Assembly (NCBI GenBank): GCA_963829135.1
Contig: CAWHHO010000003.1
Location: forward strand, 124,001-188,000
Direction of reading: 5' to 3'
DNA from: Kumtagia sp963829135
GTDB taxonomy: Bacteria; Pseudomonadota; Alphaproteobacteria; Rhizobiales; Rhizobiaceae
DNA: 64,000 nucleotides
This document shows positions 43,416 to 52,276 of this stretch, one piece after another. The notes below the pieces were generated by a model, which was not told the DNA's origin, searched no databases, and saw nothing but the letters and a program-made list of their open reading frames with translations. How positions within the stretch are numbered: position 1 is the stretch's first letter; each line of letters opens with the position of its first letter. The translations under genes were made by a program, and so were the position numbers.

Positions 43416-44633
43416 ATGAGACGAGTCGTAGTGACGGGCCTCGGCATCGTTTCGTCGATCGGCAACAATGCCAATGAGGTGCAATCGTCGCTTTACGACG
43501 CCCGCTCGGGCATCAGCTTCTCCGATTCCTTTGCCGAGCATGGCTTTCGCTGCCAGGTATGGGGCGCGCCTACGCTCGATCCGACGGACATGGTGGATCG
43601 GCGTGCCCTGCGCTTCCTGCATAAGGGCGGCGCCTGGAACCACGTCGCGATGGAACAAGCCATCCTCGATGCGGGCCTTGAGCAAGGCGACATCACCAAC
43701 GAGCGCACAGGCATCGTCATGGGCTCTGGCGGCCCATCAACCCGCACCATTGTCGAGGCCGCGGCGATCACCGAAAAGAACAACAGCCCCAAGCGTATCG
43801 GGCCGTTTGCGGTGCCCAAGGCGATGTCATCGACCGCCTCGGCGACGCTGGCAACCTGGTTCAAGATCCACGGCGTCAATTATTCGATCTCGTCCGCCTG
43901 CTCCACGTCGGCGCACTGCATCGGCAATGCCACGGAACTGATCCAATGGGGCAAGCAGGATGTGATGTTTGCCGGCGGCCACGAAGATCTTGACTGGACC
44001 ATGTCGGATCTGTTCGACGCCATGGGCGCCATGTCGTCGAAATACAACGATCAGGCCTCCCGCGCCTCGCGCGCCTATGATGTTAACCGCGATGGTTTTG
44101 TGATTGCCGGCGGGGCGGGTGTGCTGGTGCTGGAAGAACTGGAGCACGCCAAGGCGCGCGGCGCCAAGATTTATGCCGAGGTCGTTGGTTACGGAGCGAC
44201 CTCGGATGGCTATGATATGGTTGCACCATCCGGTGAGGGCGCTGTTCGCTGCATGCGGCAGGCGCTCACCACGGTGAAGACCCCGGTAGACTACATCAAC
44301 ACCCATGGCACCTCGACACCGGTCGGCGACTCCCGCGAAATGGCGGCGATCCGCGAAGTGTTCGGCGCGACGATGCCGAATATTGCATCCACCAAGTCGC
44401 TTACCGGCCATTCGCTTGGTGCGGCCGGCGTGCAGGAGTCCATCTACTCGATCCTTATGATGCAGGGCGATTTTATCGGCGAGAGTGCCCACATCGAGGA
44501 ACTCGATCCCGAGTTCGAGGGCATGCCGATCGTGCGCAAGCGGATCGACAACGCCAAGATCGACACGGTGCTTTCGAATTCCTTCGGCTTTGGCGGAACC
44601 AACGCTACGCTCGTTTTTCAGCGCTACAGTTAG
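43416..44633 (+). CDS. fabB: 3-oxoacyl-ACP synthase I FabB
   Basis: 405 residues from ATG 43416 (MRRVVVTGLGIVSSIGNN), with GTGAGGAG upstream. Active site Cys162 in SSACSTSAHCIGNA, His in INTHGTSTPVGD, and His in STKSLTGHSLGAAG form the KAS triad. FabB extends the FabA product for unsaturated fatty acids. A longer upstream frame runs through fabA and is a shadow. Confidence 0.96.
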   Translation: MRRVVVTGLGIVSSIGNNANEVQSSLYDARSGISFSDSFAEHGFRCQVWGAPTLDPTDMVDRRALRFLHKGGAWNHVAMEQAILDAGLEQGDITNERTGIVMGSGGPSTRTIVEAAAITEKNNSPKRIGPFAVPKAMSSTASATLATWFKIHGVNYSISSACSTSAHCIGNATELIQWGKQDVMFAGGHEDLDWTMSDLFDAMGAMSSKYNDQASRASRAYDVNRDGFVIAGGAGVLVLEELEHAKARGAKIYAEVVGYGATSDGYDMVAPSGEGAVRCMRQALTTVKTPVDYINTHGTSTPVGDSREMAAIREVFGATMPNIASTKSLTGHSLGAAGVQESIYSILMMQGDFIGESAHIEELDPEFEGMPIVRKRIDNAKIDTVLSNSFGFGGTNATLVFQRYS

Positions 44634-44640
44634 GCGGCGG

Positions 44641-44743
44641 TGAATGGTTGATAGTCAGTGATGACGAACAGGGAATTCCATCTTCACAGCGCTGGCCGCT
44701 TAAGTTCACCAATCATCACTCATTACTCACCCTTGACCATTCA
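44641..44743. repeat. Imperfect inverted repeat between fabB and fabI
   Basis: tgaatggttgatagtcagtg (44641-44660, continuing atga) is mirrored, with changes, by tcatcactcattactcac...ccattca (44714-44743). The right arm is built of degenerate tcatcact/tcattact units. It could form a long hairpin in the fabBI transcript. Not a clean terminator: no T-run follows. Confidence 0.55.
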
Positions 44744-44776
44744 GCACACGCTCGGCTTCACTGAGGATCCCCTGCA

Positions 44777-45592
44777 ATGACCCCACTCATGCACGGCAAG
44801 CGCGGCCTCATCATGGGGGTCGCCAACGATCATTCAATCGGCTGGGGCATCGCCAAGAAGCTCGCTGAGCACGGGGCTGAACTCGCCTTTACCTACCAGG
44901 GCGAGGCTTTCGGCCGAAGGGTCAAGCCGTTGGCCGAAAAGGTCGGCGCCTCTTTGGTGCTGCCGTGTGACGTCGAAGACAGCACGTCGCTGAGTTCCGT
45001 GTTCGAGACGCTCGGTAAGGAATGGGGGAAGCTCGATTTCGTTGTTCACGCCATTGGTTTTTCGGACAAGAATGAGTTGAAGGGTCTCTACGCGGACACC
45101 AGCCGCGACAACTTCATCCGCACAATGGTGATCTCCTGCTACTCTTTCACCGAGGTCGCCCGCAATGCGGCCGCACTGATGAGCGAAGGCGGATCGCTGA
45201 TTACGCTGACCTACGCAGGTTCGGTGCGGATCATGCCGAACTACAACGTGATGGGCGTCGCCAAGGCCGGACTGGAAGCCAGTGTGCGCTACCTTGCCAA
45301 TGACTACGGTCCCCGCGGTATTCGTGTAAACGCCATATCCGCCGGGCCCGTCCGCACGCTTGCCGGAGCCGGCATTTCGGATGCGCGCTATATGTTTTCA
45401 TACCAGCAGCGCAATTCGCCGCTGCGCCGCACCGTGTCGCTCGAAGAGATCGGCGGCTCTGCGCTATATCTGCTCTCCGATCTATCGGGAGGTGTCACCG
45501 GCGAAATCCATTATGTGGATTCGGGCTACCACATCATATCGATGCCGACCCTCGACGAGCTGAAAAAGAGCGATTCCGAGGGCGACCGTTGA
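44777..45592 (+). CDS. fabI: Enoyl-ACP reductase (NADH) FabI
   Basis: 271 residues. SDR fold with GLIMGVANDHSIGWGIAKKLAEHGAELAFTYQ for the cofactor, CDVEDSTSL, VVHAIGFSDKNELKG, and the catalytic YNVMGVAKAGLEASVRYLA (Tyr-x6-Lys). It performs the last step of each elongation cycle and is the triclosan target in relatives. 143 bases after fabB, same strand. It is one of the fabI paralogs usual in rhizobia. Confidence 0.95.
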   Translation: MTPLMHGKRGLIMGVANDHSIGWGIAKKLAEHGAELAFTYQGEAFGRRVKPLAEKVGASLVLPCDVEDSTSLSSVFETLGKEWGKLDFVVHAIGFSDKNELKGLYADTSRDNFIRTMVISCYSFTEVARNAAALMSEGGSLITLTYAGSVRIMPNYNVMGVAKAGLEASVRYLANDYGPRGIRVNAISAGPVRTLAGAGISDARYMFSYQQRNSPLRRTVSLEEIGGSALYLLSDLSGGVTGEIHYVDSGYHIISMPTLDELKKSDSEGDR

Positions 45593-45760
45593 GACATGCA
45601 GCAGTGTTGAGGCGTTAACCAATTCTTTGCATGCCGTTGTTCGGGGAAAGCCCGCACGAGGCAGCAGGAGTCAGCGATAGACAGCGTGTTGTTGAGGCGA
45701 AACCTAAAATTACGCTGCCGCGCAGTTTCCCGTTCGGAGACAGAGAGACAAGCTCCGCAA

Positions 45761-46780
45761 TTACTTCTTCGCCAGGATCAGCTTGAACCCTCCTGCACGG
45801 CCGATTTCCGAAAAGCTGGTGAACAATCCGGGTATCGTCTTTTCGTATGGCAGATGATGGTTTGCCACCAGAAGCAGCCGCCCGCCGGACTTGAGCGCCT
45901 TTGCCGCCGCCTTGATCATATCCTGCCCCAGCGACGGTTCGGCCCGGCGCTCGGTGTGGAAGGGCGGGTTCATCACGATGGCGTCGTAGCGAGTGGTGAC
46001 GGGTTCGGTGGCGAGATCGTGCCAGAAGAAGCGAACCGGGATGGTCGCATCCGCAAGGTTGATCCTTGCGGCTTCCAATGACGCGAAGTCGGCTTCATAG
46101 AGATCGATTGCCTTGATCTTTGGGCATCGCCGGACGGCCTCGCGGGCGAGATAGCCCCAGCCGGCGCAGAAATCGGCGACTTGTCCCGAAATGTCAGCCG
46201 GAAAAAAATGCTCCGCCAGCAAGCGTGAACCTGCATCAACGCGGTCATGCGAGAACATGCCCGGCGCAGTGGAGAAATGGCCGTCGACGGGGGCTGCCTG
46301 CTTGCCGGAACCAAGCGCGCCAAGAAGCGGCGTGGCATCCTGCGGGCGCCGGAACCAGACCGCGAGGCCATGAAATTTCGGCAGATGGCCACCCAGTTCG
46401 ACCATGGTTTCCAGCCGTTTGCGCAGGCTTGCCATGCCGTCGTCCTTGCTGCCGGCGGCGATGATCAGCCCTCGCACACGCGTCCGCTGGACCGCCTCGG
46501 CAAGCCAGGCCTCGTTTTGGCCGCGATGCCGGCCGCACAGGATGAGTGCCGCGCCGTATTCTCCGCCGCCTGGCAGAGGTGTCGCCATATGACCCGCCGC
46601 CTCGAGCTCGCGGAACAGCGGCCGGAAACCCTGAACGCAGGTCACGTCAGTATCTTTGAGGGCATCGCTGGTTCGAAACCCAGCCTCTGCGCCGAGAAAC
46701 AGGATCCGCTCTCCGGTTGCGGGCGAGGGCACCACATCGGCATCGAACGGATAGAGCAGGGTCTTCAGCGCATCTCTCAT
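45761..46780 (-). CDS. Class I SAM-dependent methyltransferase, RsmC/RlmG-like
   Basis: 339 residues with a degenerate N-terminal methyltransferase half and a complete C-terminal half. VADFCAGWGYLAREAVRRCPKIKAIDLYEADFASLEAARINL is the SAM motif I region, and VMNPPFHTERRAEPSLGQDMIKAAAKALKSGGRLLLVANHHLPYE carries the NPPF catalytic motif of rRNA guanine-N2 methyltransferases. In E. coli RsmC modifies G1207 of 16S rRNA; RlmG is equally possible. Next to pnp, 70 bases downstream. Confidence 0.85.
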   Translation of the reverse strand: MRDALKTLLYPFDADVVPSPATGERILFLGAEAGFRTSDALKDTDVTCVQGFRPLFRELEAAGHMATPLPGGGEYGAALILCGRHRGQNEAWLAEAVQRTRVRGLIIAAGSKDDGMASLRKRLETMVELGGHLPKFHGLAVWFRRPQDATPLLGALGSGKQAAPVDGHFSTAPGMFSHDRVDAGSRLLAEHFFPADISGQVADFCAGWGYLAREAVRRCPKIKAIDLYEADFASLEAARINLADATIPVRFFWHDLATEPVTTRYDAIVMNPPFHTERRAEPSLGQDMIKAAAKALKSGGRLLLVANHHLPYEKTIPGLFTSFSEIGRAGGFKLILAKK

Positions 46781-46850
46781 GAGCCTACCATGTCACCAGA
46801 AAGGGCGCAGCTTGCGCCGCGCCCTTCAATCTGCTGACCAATCGCTGCGA

Positions 46851-48992
46851 TCAGGCGGCGTCGTCTTCCGCCTTCTTCTCGCGCGGGATTTCCTTGCCGG
46901 TGGTCTGGTCGACGACCTTCATGGAGAGGCGTACCTTGCCGCGCTCGTCGAAGCCCATGAGCTTGACGTAAACCTTGTCGCCTTCCTTGACCACGTCGGT
47001 GGTCTTCTGCACCCGGTCGTTCGCCAGCTGCGAGATGTGAACCAAGCCGTCGCGCGGACCGAAGAAGTTGACGAAGGCGCCGAAATCGGCGGTCTTCACA
47101 ACCGTCCCTTCGTAGATCTCGCCCACTTCCGGCTCGGCCACGATGGTGTGGATCCACTTCTTCGCCGCCTCGATCTCCTTGGCGTTCGACGAAGCGATCT
47201 TCACCGTGCCGTCGTCCTCGATGTTGATCTTGGCGCCGGTCTTTTCGACGATCTCGCGGATCACCTTGCCGCCGGAACCGATCACTTCACGGATCTTGTC
47301 GGTCGGGATGTGCATGACCTCGATACGCGGAGCGAACTCGCCAAGCTCCTTGCGGCCTTCCGACAGGGCCTGGGCCATTTCACCGAGGATGTGCAAGCGG
47401 CCGTCCCTGGCCTGCTTAAGGGCGACGCTCATGATCTCTTCGGTGATGCCGTCGATCTTGATGTCCATCTGCAGCGCGGTGATGCCGTTGGTCGTGCCGG
47501 CGACCTTGAAGTCCATGTCACCGAGATGATCCTCGTCGCCGAGAATGTCGGAAAGCACCGCGAAGCGCTCGCCCTCCTTGATCAGGCCCATGGCGATGCC
47601 GGCGACCGGCCTAGCCAGAGGCACGCCGGCATCCATGAGAGCCAGCGAGGTGCCGCAGACCGTCGCCATAGACGATGACCCGTTGGACTCGGTGATCTCG
47701 GAAACCACGCGCAGCGTGTAGGGGAACGCTTCGGTTGCCGGAAGCATCGGGCGGATGGCGCGCCAGGCGAGCTTGCCATGGCCGATTTCGCGGCGGCCCG
47801 GCGAACCCATGCGGCCGGTCTCGCCGACGGAGTAGGGCGGGAAGTTGTAGTGAAGGAGGAAGGTCTCCTTATACATGCCGGTAAGCGAGTCGACATATTG
47901 CTCGTCCTCGCCGGTGCCGAGCGTGGCGACAACGATTGCCTGGGTCTCGCCGCGGGTAAACAGCGCCGAACCGTGGGTGCGCGGAAGGAGGCCGACTTCC
48001 GAAACGATCTTGCGAACGGTGCTCAGGTCGCGGCCGTCGATGCGGCTGCTGGTATCGAGGATGTTCCAGCGCACGATCTTGGCCTGGAGTTCCTTGAACA
48101 CGGTGGCAACCTGCTCGGGCTTCCACTTCGGCTCCTCACCTTCGGCGGGAGCGAATGCACTCTTGACCTTGGCCTTGACGGCATCGACTGCGGTGTAGCG
48201 ATCCTGCTTGTCGATGATCTTGTAAGCAGCGCGCAGGTCTGTCTCGGCGATGGCGAGTATCTCGTTTTCGAGATCGCCGAAGCTCGGCGGCGTGAAGTCG
48301 CGCGGGTCTTTGGCGGCGAGTTCTGCGAGCTCGATGATCGCGTCGAGTACCGGCTGGAAGCCGCGGTGGCCGAACATGACGGCGCCGAGCATGATGTCTT
48401 CGGGCAGCTCCTTGGCTTCCGATTCGACCATCAGGACCGCGTCGCCCGTGCCGGCGACGACGAGGTCGAGCTTGGATTCCGCCATCTCGTCGATATGCGG
48501 GTTGAGCTTGTACTCGCCGCCTATGTATCCGACGCGGGCGCCACCGACCGGGCCCATGAACGGAACGCCCGAAAGGGTCAGGGCCGCCGACGTCGCGACG
48601 ATCGACAGGATGTCCGGATCGTTTTCGAGATCATGCTGCATGACGGTGACGACAACCTGGGTGTCGTTCTTGTAGCCTTCCGCGAAGAGCGGGCGGATCG
48701 GACGGTCGATGAGGCGGGAAACCAGGGTCTCCTTCTCGCTCGGGCGGCCTTCGCGCTTGAAATAACCGCCCGGGATCTTGCCGGCGGCGTAGGTCTTCTC
48801 CTGGTAGTTGACGGTCAGCGGGAAGAAATCGAAGCCAGCCTTCGGCTCCTTGGCCGAAACGACGGTGGCGAGAACGACGGTCTCGCCATAGGTTGCGAGC
48901 ACGGCGCCGTCAGCCTGACGGGCGATCTTGCCGGTCTCGAGGATGAGCGGGCGGCCTGCCCATTCGATTTCCACCTTGTGGTGATTGAACAT
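46851..48992 (-). CDS. pnp: Polyribonucleotide nucleotidyltransferase (PNPase)
   Basis: 713 residues. Two RNase PH domains (AKEPKAGFDFFPLTVNYQEK; GSALFTRGETQAIVVATLGT), SMATVCGTSLALMDAGVPL and GEEDHLGDMDFK-like catalytic loop, then KH (VIGSGGKVIREIVEKTGAKINIEDDG) and S1 (GEIYEGTVVKTADFGAFVNFFGPRDGLVHISQL) domains at the C-terminus. It degrades RNA 3' to 5' by phosphorolysis in the degradosome. It lies downstream of rpsO on the same strand, the conserved order. The 317-base gap to rpsO contains a hairpin and no other gene. Confidence 0.97.
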   Translation of the reverse strand: MFNHHKVEIEWAGRPLILETGKIARQADGAVLATYGETVVLATVVSAKEPKAGFDFFPLTVNYQEKTYAAGKIPGGYFKREGRPSEKETLVSRLIDRPIRPLFAEGYKNDTQVVVTVMQHDLENDPDILSIVATSAALTLSGVPFMGPVGGARVGYIGGEYKLNPHIDEMAESKLDLVVAGTGDAVLMVESEAKELPEDIMLGAVMFGHRGFQPVLDAIIELAELAAKDPRDFTPPSFGDLENEILAIAETDLRAAYKIIDKQDRYTAVDAVKAKVKSAFAPAEGEEPKWKPEQVATVFKELQAKIVRWNILDTSSRIDGRDLSTVRKIVSEVGLLPRTHGSALFTRGETQAIVVATLGTGEDEQYVDSLTGMYKETFLLHYNFPPYSVGETGRMGSPGRREIGHGKLAWRAIRPMLPATEAFPYTLRVVSEITESNGSSSMATVCGTSLALMDAGVPLARPVAGIAMGLIKEGERFAVLSDILGDEDHLGDMDFKVAGTTNGITALQMDIKIDGITEEIMSVALKQARDGRLHILGEMAQALSEGRKELGEFAPRIEVMHIPTDKIREVIGSGGKVIREIVEKTGAKINIEDDGTVKIASSNAKEIEAAKKWIHTIVAEPEVGEIYEGTVVKTADFGAFVNFFGPRDGLVHISQLANDRVQKTTDVVKEGDKVYVKLMGFDERGKVRLSMKVVDQTTGKEIPREKKAEDDAA

Positions 48993-49271
48993 GTCTTGTC
49001 CTTCTTATGGAGCTGCGAGCGGTCGCCTGTTTTCGGCGGCGGGGCAGCCTTTGGCTTGGTCTAAGACGAGTCACGGGCAAGACAACGGGAGGTCCGGGGT
49101 GGAGGCGCTTGCGCGCCGCCGGGCGTCCTGCAATCCTGCCCCATGACCAGTCCAGGGGCGGTTCCGATCCTGCCCTCAGGATCGGCCCAGGTTTCGGATA
49201 TGACGCTGCCGTCTCGGCGTATTGGTCATTTCCGCGAAAGGCAGCGATAGTCGCATGCCTTGAAAATACGA

Positions 49272-49303
49272 ACCGGCGGGCTTCCTCTCGAAAACCCGCC
49301 GGT
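49272..49303 (-). terminator. Hairpin terminator after rpsO
   Basis: ACCGGCGGG (49272-49280) pairs with CCCGCCGGT (49295-49303) in a 9-base perfect stem with a 14-base loop, starting 6 bases after the rpsO stop. The bases following on the - strand read tcgtatttt, a weak U-tract. In E. coli the rpsO-pnp junction also has a terminator with readthrough into pnp. The rest of the gap to pnp shows no further feature. Confidence 0.7.
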
Positions 49304-49309
49304 CGGTTG

Positions 49310-49579
49310 TTAGCGGCGCAAGCCGAGCTTTTCGATCAGCGTCGCATAGCGCGCATCGTCCTTGCCCTTCAGATAGTCGAGCAGGCGGCGGCGCTGCGAC
49401 ACCAGAGCGAGCAGGCCACGCCGGGAATGGTTGTCCTTGACGTGTCCCTTGAAGTGCTCGGTCAGGTTCTTTATGCGCTCCGAGAGGATGGCGACCTGAA
49501 CTTCCGGCGAACCAGTGTCGCCCGACTTCGTCGCGTATTCCTTAAGCAATTCCTGTTTGCGATCAGCAGTGATCGACAT
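49310..49579 (-). CDS. rpsO: 30S ribosomal protein uS15
   Basis: 89 residues, the family's exact usual length: MSITADRKQELLKEYATKSGDTGSPEVQVAILSERI, then LTEHFKGHVKDNHSRRGLLALVSQRRRLLDYLKG. It binds 16S rRNA in the platform of the small subunit and autoregulates in some bacteria. The 247 bases upstream (49580-49826) hold the promoter region and a short dyad, atccttcgacaagctcagga, common in Alphaproteobacteria. Confidence 0.97.
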   Translation of the reverse strand: MSITADRKQELLKEYATKSGDTGSPEVQVAILSERIKNLTEHFKGHVKDNHSRRGLLALVSQRRRLLDYLKGKDDARYATLIEKLGLRR

Positions 49580-49826
49580 CGCGTTTTTCCTTATCGTTTG
49601 AGGAAACGGGATGCCCTTAGCCAGGATGTCGTCCAGCGAGGGCCGGTTATATGTCGTGCGACCAGCGCGCGATGCCGGGCATATAGTGGATACCGATGCA
49701 AAAAGCTAGCGCCTTTGGCTGCGGCGGCGTTTTCCATTTTGGGTCAACGCAAAGCGCGTCGCCGCGCCAAATGGCACGTTGATCCTTCGACAAGCTCAGG
49801 ATGAGGCAAAGCCGCATTTGGACGCA

Positions 49827-50812
49827 TCAGGACGTATCTGTCCGCTCCCGCGCCCAGACGGCCAGGCCGTGGAGTTCGGTCAAGACGCCGTAGACGTCGT
49901 GATCGGGCTTGCGCCGCCATCCTGGCGGACGGCCGGGCCGCATCGGCGAGATTCGCTGAGAGCTGTGCTTGTTGGCGCGGCTGGCAGTTTCATCGCGCCG
50001 AACTCCTTCGTACCCCCCTCCGTCCTGCCGGCCATCTCCCCCGCAAGGGGGGAGATCAGCAGCTTGACCCACCGTGCCGTCTGCCTCCCAATCCATCGCC
50101 GCATCTCGCCGCGCCTGCCAGCGCGCAATGCGCTTAGCCTGTCGGGGCAGGTCGTCCAGTGCCGAGGCCATCGCTTCGAGGCGGCGATGCAGACGGCCAG
50201 CATCGAGCAGATCGTCGGGGGATGGCGGCAGCGGGTCCGGCGTGCGAGGTGTTTGGAACAGCGGATTGAACGGCCGGCTGTCGAGGAAGGAGATGCGCGG
50301 CATGGCGCTCGGCTTCACTGACCTGCGCCGCACGCCGAACCGTTTGAGCGGGTCGAACAGCGGAAGCGAGAGGGTGGACGAGCGCTTCGGGGCCAGCGCA
50401 CGGGCCCATTCCGGCAGCGGACCGGGCCGGATCACCACACCGGTGCCGAAGCCGTTGCTTCGGTTGAGCACCGGCTTTGGCTTGGCCATGCGCGGGCGCG
50501 GCGGGGAAGCTCCACTACCAGCCCGCGCGCAGCGATGATAATGAGCCGCCGCGTTGCCGCTTCGGCAGGGCGCAGCAGCCTGAGCACGAGGCGGTGGAGA
50601 TGGCGCGGGAGAGTCGGCGCTGGGGTAGGTGCCGGGGACAATTTACTTTTTTCCGCCAGCGCCGGGTTCTGAGAAGGCGCGTCAACCTGCGGAAAGAAAG
50701 TAAACTGTCCCCCTGCGCTCCCGCCATTCGCAGCCGTGACCATGGCGACGAGCATGGCCAGGATGCGTTTCAGCGCCTCCCGGTTCTTCTCGATCGCCAG
50801 AGTCCAGTCCAT
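49827..50812 (-). CDS. Conserved hypothetical protein, frameshifted and carrying two palindromic repeats
   Basis: The first frame starts at ATG 50812 (MDWTLAIEKNREALKRILAMLVAMV). It is interrupted in frame by a repeat-derived stretch (50634-50713) and resumes with LPRHLHRLVLRLLRPAEAATRRLIIIAARGLVVELP. At about 50485-50500 the frame shifts by one missing base to MAKPKPVLNRSNGFGTG and SLPLFDPLKRFGVRR, then MPRISFLDSRPFNPLF. A second repeat (50011-50085) contributes QAADLPPCGGDGRQDGGG. The ending RISPMRPGRPPGWRRKPDHDVYGVLTELHGLAVWA looks native. The N-terminal part has a membrane-like helix. The family is known to me only as rhizobial hypotheticals. Likely damaged if the frameshift is real. Confidence 0.6.
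50011..50085. repeat. Palindromic repeat (family B, copy 2) inside a hypothetical gene
   Basis: The gtcctgccggccatctcc arm and the catctcccccgcaaggggggagat hairpin match family B at 3976-4080. The right part ends in gatcagcagcttgaccca, similar to gatcagcggc in the other copy, and lacks the final mirror arm. It is read in frame on the - strand as part of the surrounding protein. Confidence 0.7.
50634..50713. repeat. Short inverted-repeat element (family E) inside a hypothetical gene
   Basis: ggggacaatttactttttt (50634-50652) mirrors aaagaaagtaaactgtcccc (50693-50712), with ccgc/gcgg extending both arms inward. The central 35 bases are unique. Its AT-rich arms stand out from the GC-rich host gene. 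It is translated in frame as part of that gene's first half. Confidence 0.75.
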
Positions 50813-50921
50813 CGCATTCCTCTCGTTGCCTGTATTACACATGTTCTTTGTTTGTTCTAGAGGGAAAGTGGTTTTTTGGCTGCGGTAGAGCGAATGAGAT
50901 TAGCCGCAGAAGACTCAACCG

Positions 50922-51064
50922 CGATCATCCCGGGCAACCGAGCGAAGCGAGGGCAGAGCCGGGACCCAGCCTAATGTGCCGAAGTCGCAACTGCGTCAAC
51001 GTAGGCCCGAGATTACGCTGGGTCCGGGTCTTCCTTCGCTTCGCTCAGTCGCCCGGGATGACGA
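50922..51064. repeat. Palindromic repeat (family D) downstream of corA
   Basis: The left arm cgatcatcccgggc with agcgaagcgagggc and gagccgggacccagc is mirrored by gctgggtccgggtc, ccttcgcttcgct and gcccgggatgacg. It fills most of the 305 bases between the hypothetical gene's start and the end of corA. This type with 'cgtcatcccgggc' ends is widespread in rhizobial intergenic DNA (recollection). Confidence 0.75.
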
Positions 51065-51147
51065 CGCGGGGGAGGTTCGGTGCCAGGTCACCAACCAGAC
51101 GGACGGGTGCGAAGGAGCAACCGGTCCATCCGACACGCGTCAGGCGA

Positions 51148-52227
51148 TCACAGCCACTTCTTCCATTTAAAGAACACCACCAGCGAAATGGCGACCAGCA
51201 TCATGAAGCCGAGAGCGGCTGGATAGCCGTAGTAGGACAGAAGCTCCGGCATATTCCACGGAGACGCTTCCGGATCGAAGTTCATGCCCCAGATGCCGGC
51301 AATGAAGGTCAGTGGAATGAAGATCGCCGAGACGACTGTCAGGAAGCTGATGATGTCATTGGTGCGTGCCTGGCTGAGCGACAAATGCATGTCTATCAGG
51401 CCGCTCAGCATCTCCCGGTTGGATTCGCCGGTCTCGATCAACCGCACGCAATGATCGAGCGTATCGTTGAGGAAGACCTTCGTTTCCGTCTGGACGAACG
51501 GCGCATCGCAGCGCTCGAGCCCCGCGACGGCATCCCGCATCGGCCACAGCGAACGTTTCAGGACAATCATCCCGCGCTTCATCTCATGCATCTGGCGAAC
51601 TTGATGCTTTTGCGGGCCGCTCAGCATTTCCTCCTCGATATGATCAATCTCGTCGGAGGTGGTGTCGAGGATAGGGAAGTAGCTGTCGACGATGGCATCG
51701 ATCAGCGCATAGGCGAGGTAGTCGGCTTTGCGTTTGCGAATGCGGTGGGAGGTCGGCGCCTCGATACGCTTTCGTACAGGCCCGAATGGGTCGCCCCGGC
51801 GCTCCTGGAAGGTAATGACGAAATCCGTGCCGAAATACAGCGATATCTGCTCGTAGCGCTGCGAGCTCGCATCGTCGATCATGCTCATCACGACGAAGGC
51901 GTGATCGTCGAAGAAGTCGACCTTCGGGCGCTGGCTGGTGTTGACCGTGTCCTCCAGGGCCAGGGGATGCAGCCCGAACATCGTGCCGATCTCGGCAATC
52001 AGCTCGACATTTGCGAGGCCGACACAATCGAGCCAGACCAGCGGCCAGTCGTCGCAATTGCGTCGGACATCATCGAGCGACGCATCGGCGATGACCTGAT
52101 AAGTGTCCGGCGCGATCAGCGTCAGAGTCAGTGACGATGGCAGGGCGCGGGGATCGGCAATCAGCGTGCCGGGTGCGGCGCCAACCGGCGACCGCTTCGA
52201 GCGTAGTGAAGAGTGGTCGCGTTGCAA
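51148..52227 (-). CDS. corA: Magnesium/cobalt transporter CorA family protein
   Basis: 359 residues. A cytoplasmic alpha/beta and long helical domain (VWLDCVGLANVELIAEIGTMFGLHPLALEDTVNTSQRPKVDFFDDHAFVVMSM), then two C-terminal membrane spans: FLTVVSAIFIPLTFIAGIWGMNF and YPAALGFMMLVAISLVVFFKW. The GMN signature of the CorA pore is present in WGMNFDP. It imports Mg2+ as a pentamer. It sits between the unknown gene and truB, interrupting the usual truB-rpsO adjacency. Confidence 0.93.
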   Translation of the reverse strand: MQRDHSSLRSKRSPVGAAPGTLIADPRALPSSLTLTLIAPDTYQVIADASLDDVRRNCDDWPLVWLDCVGLANVELIAEIGTMFGLHPLALEDTVNTSQRPKVDFFDDHAFVVMSMIDDASSQRYEQISLYFGTDFVITFQERRGDPFGPVRKRIEAPTSHRIRKRKADYLAYALIDAIVDSYFPILDTTSDEIDHIEEEMLSGPQKHQVRQMHEMKRGMIVLKRSLWPMRDAVAGLERCDAPFVQTETKVFLNDTLDHCVRLIETGESNREMLSGLIDMHLSLSQARTNDIISFLTVVSAIFIPLTFIAGIWGMNFDPEASPWNMPELLSYYGYPAALGFMMLVAISLVVFFKWKKWL

Positions 52228-52276
52228 AACGCTCTAAGCTCCCATCGCCCAATTGCCCTGCATTACGGTTTCAGGC

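Noticed and set aside
46667..46690. A tRNA T-loop-like ggttcgaaaccc sequence
   Set aside because: It lies inside the RsmC-like gene, and no surrounding cloverleaf (acceptor or anticodon arms) is present.
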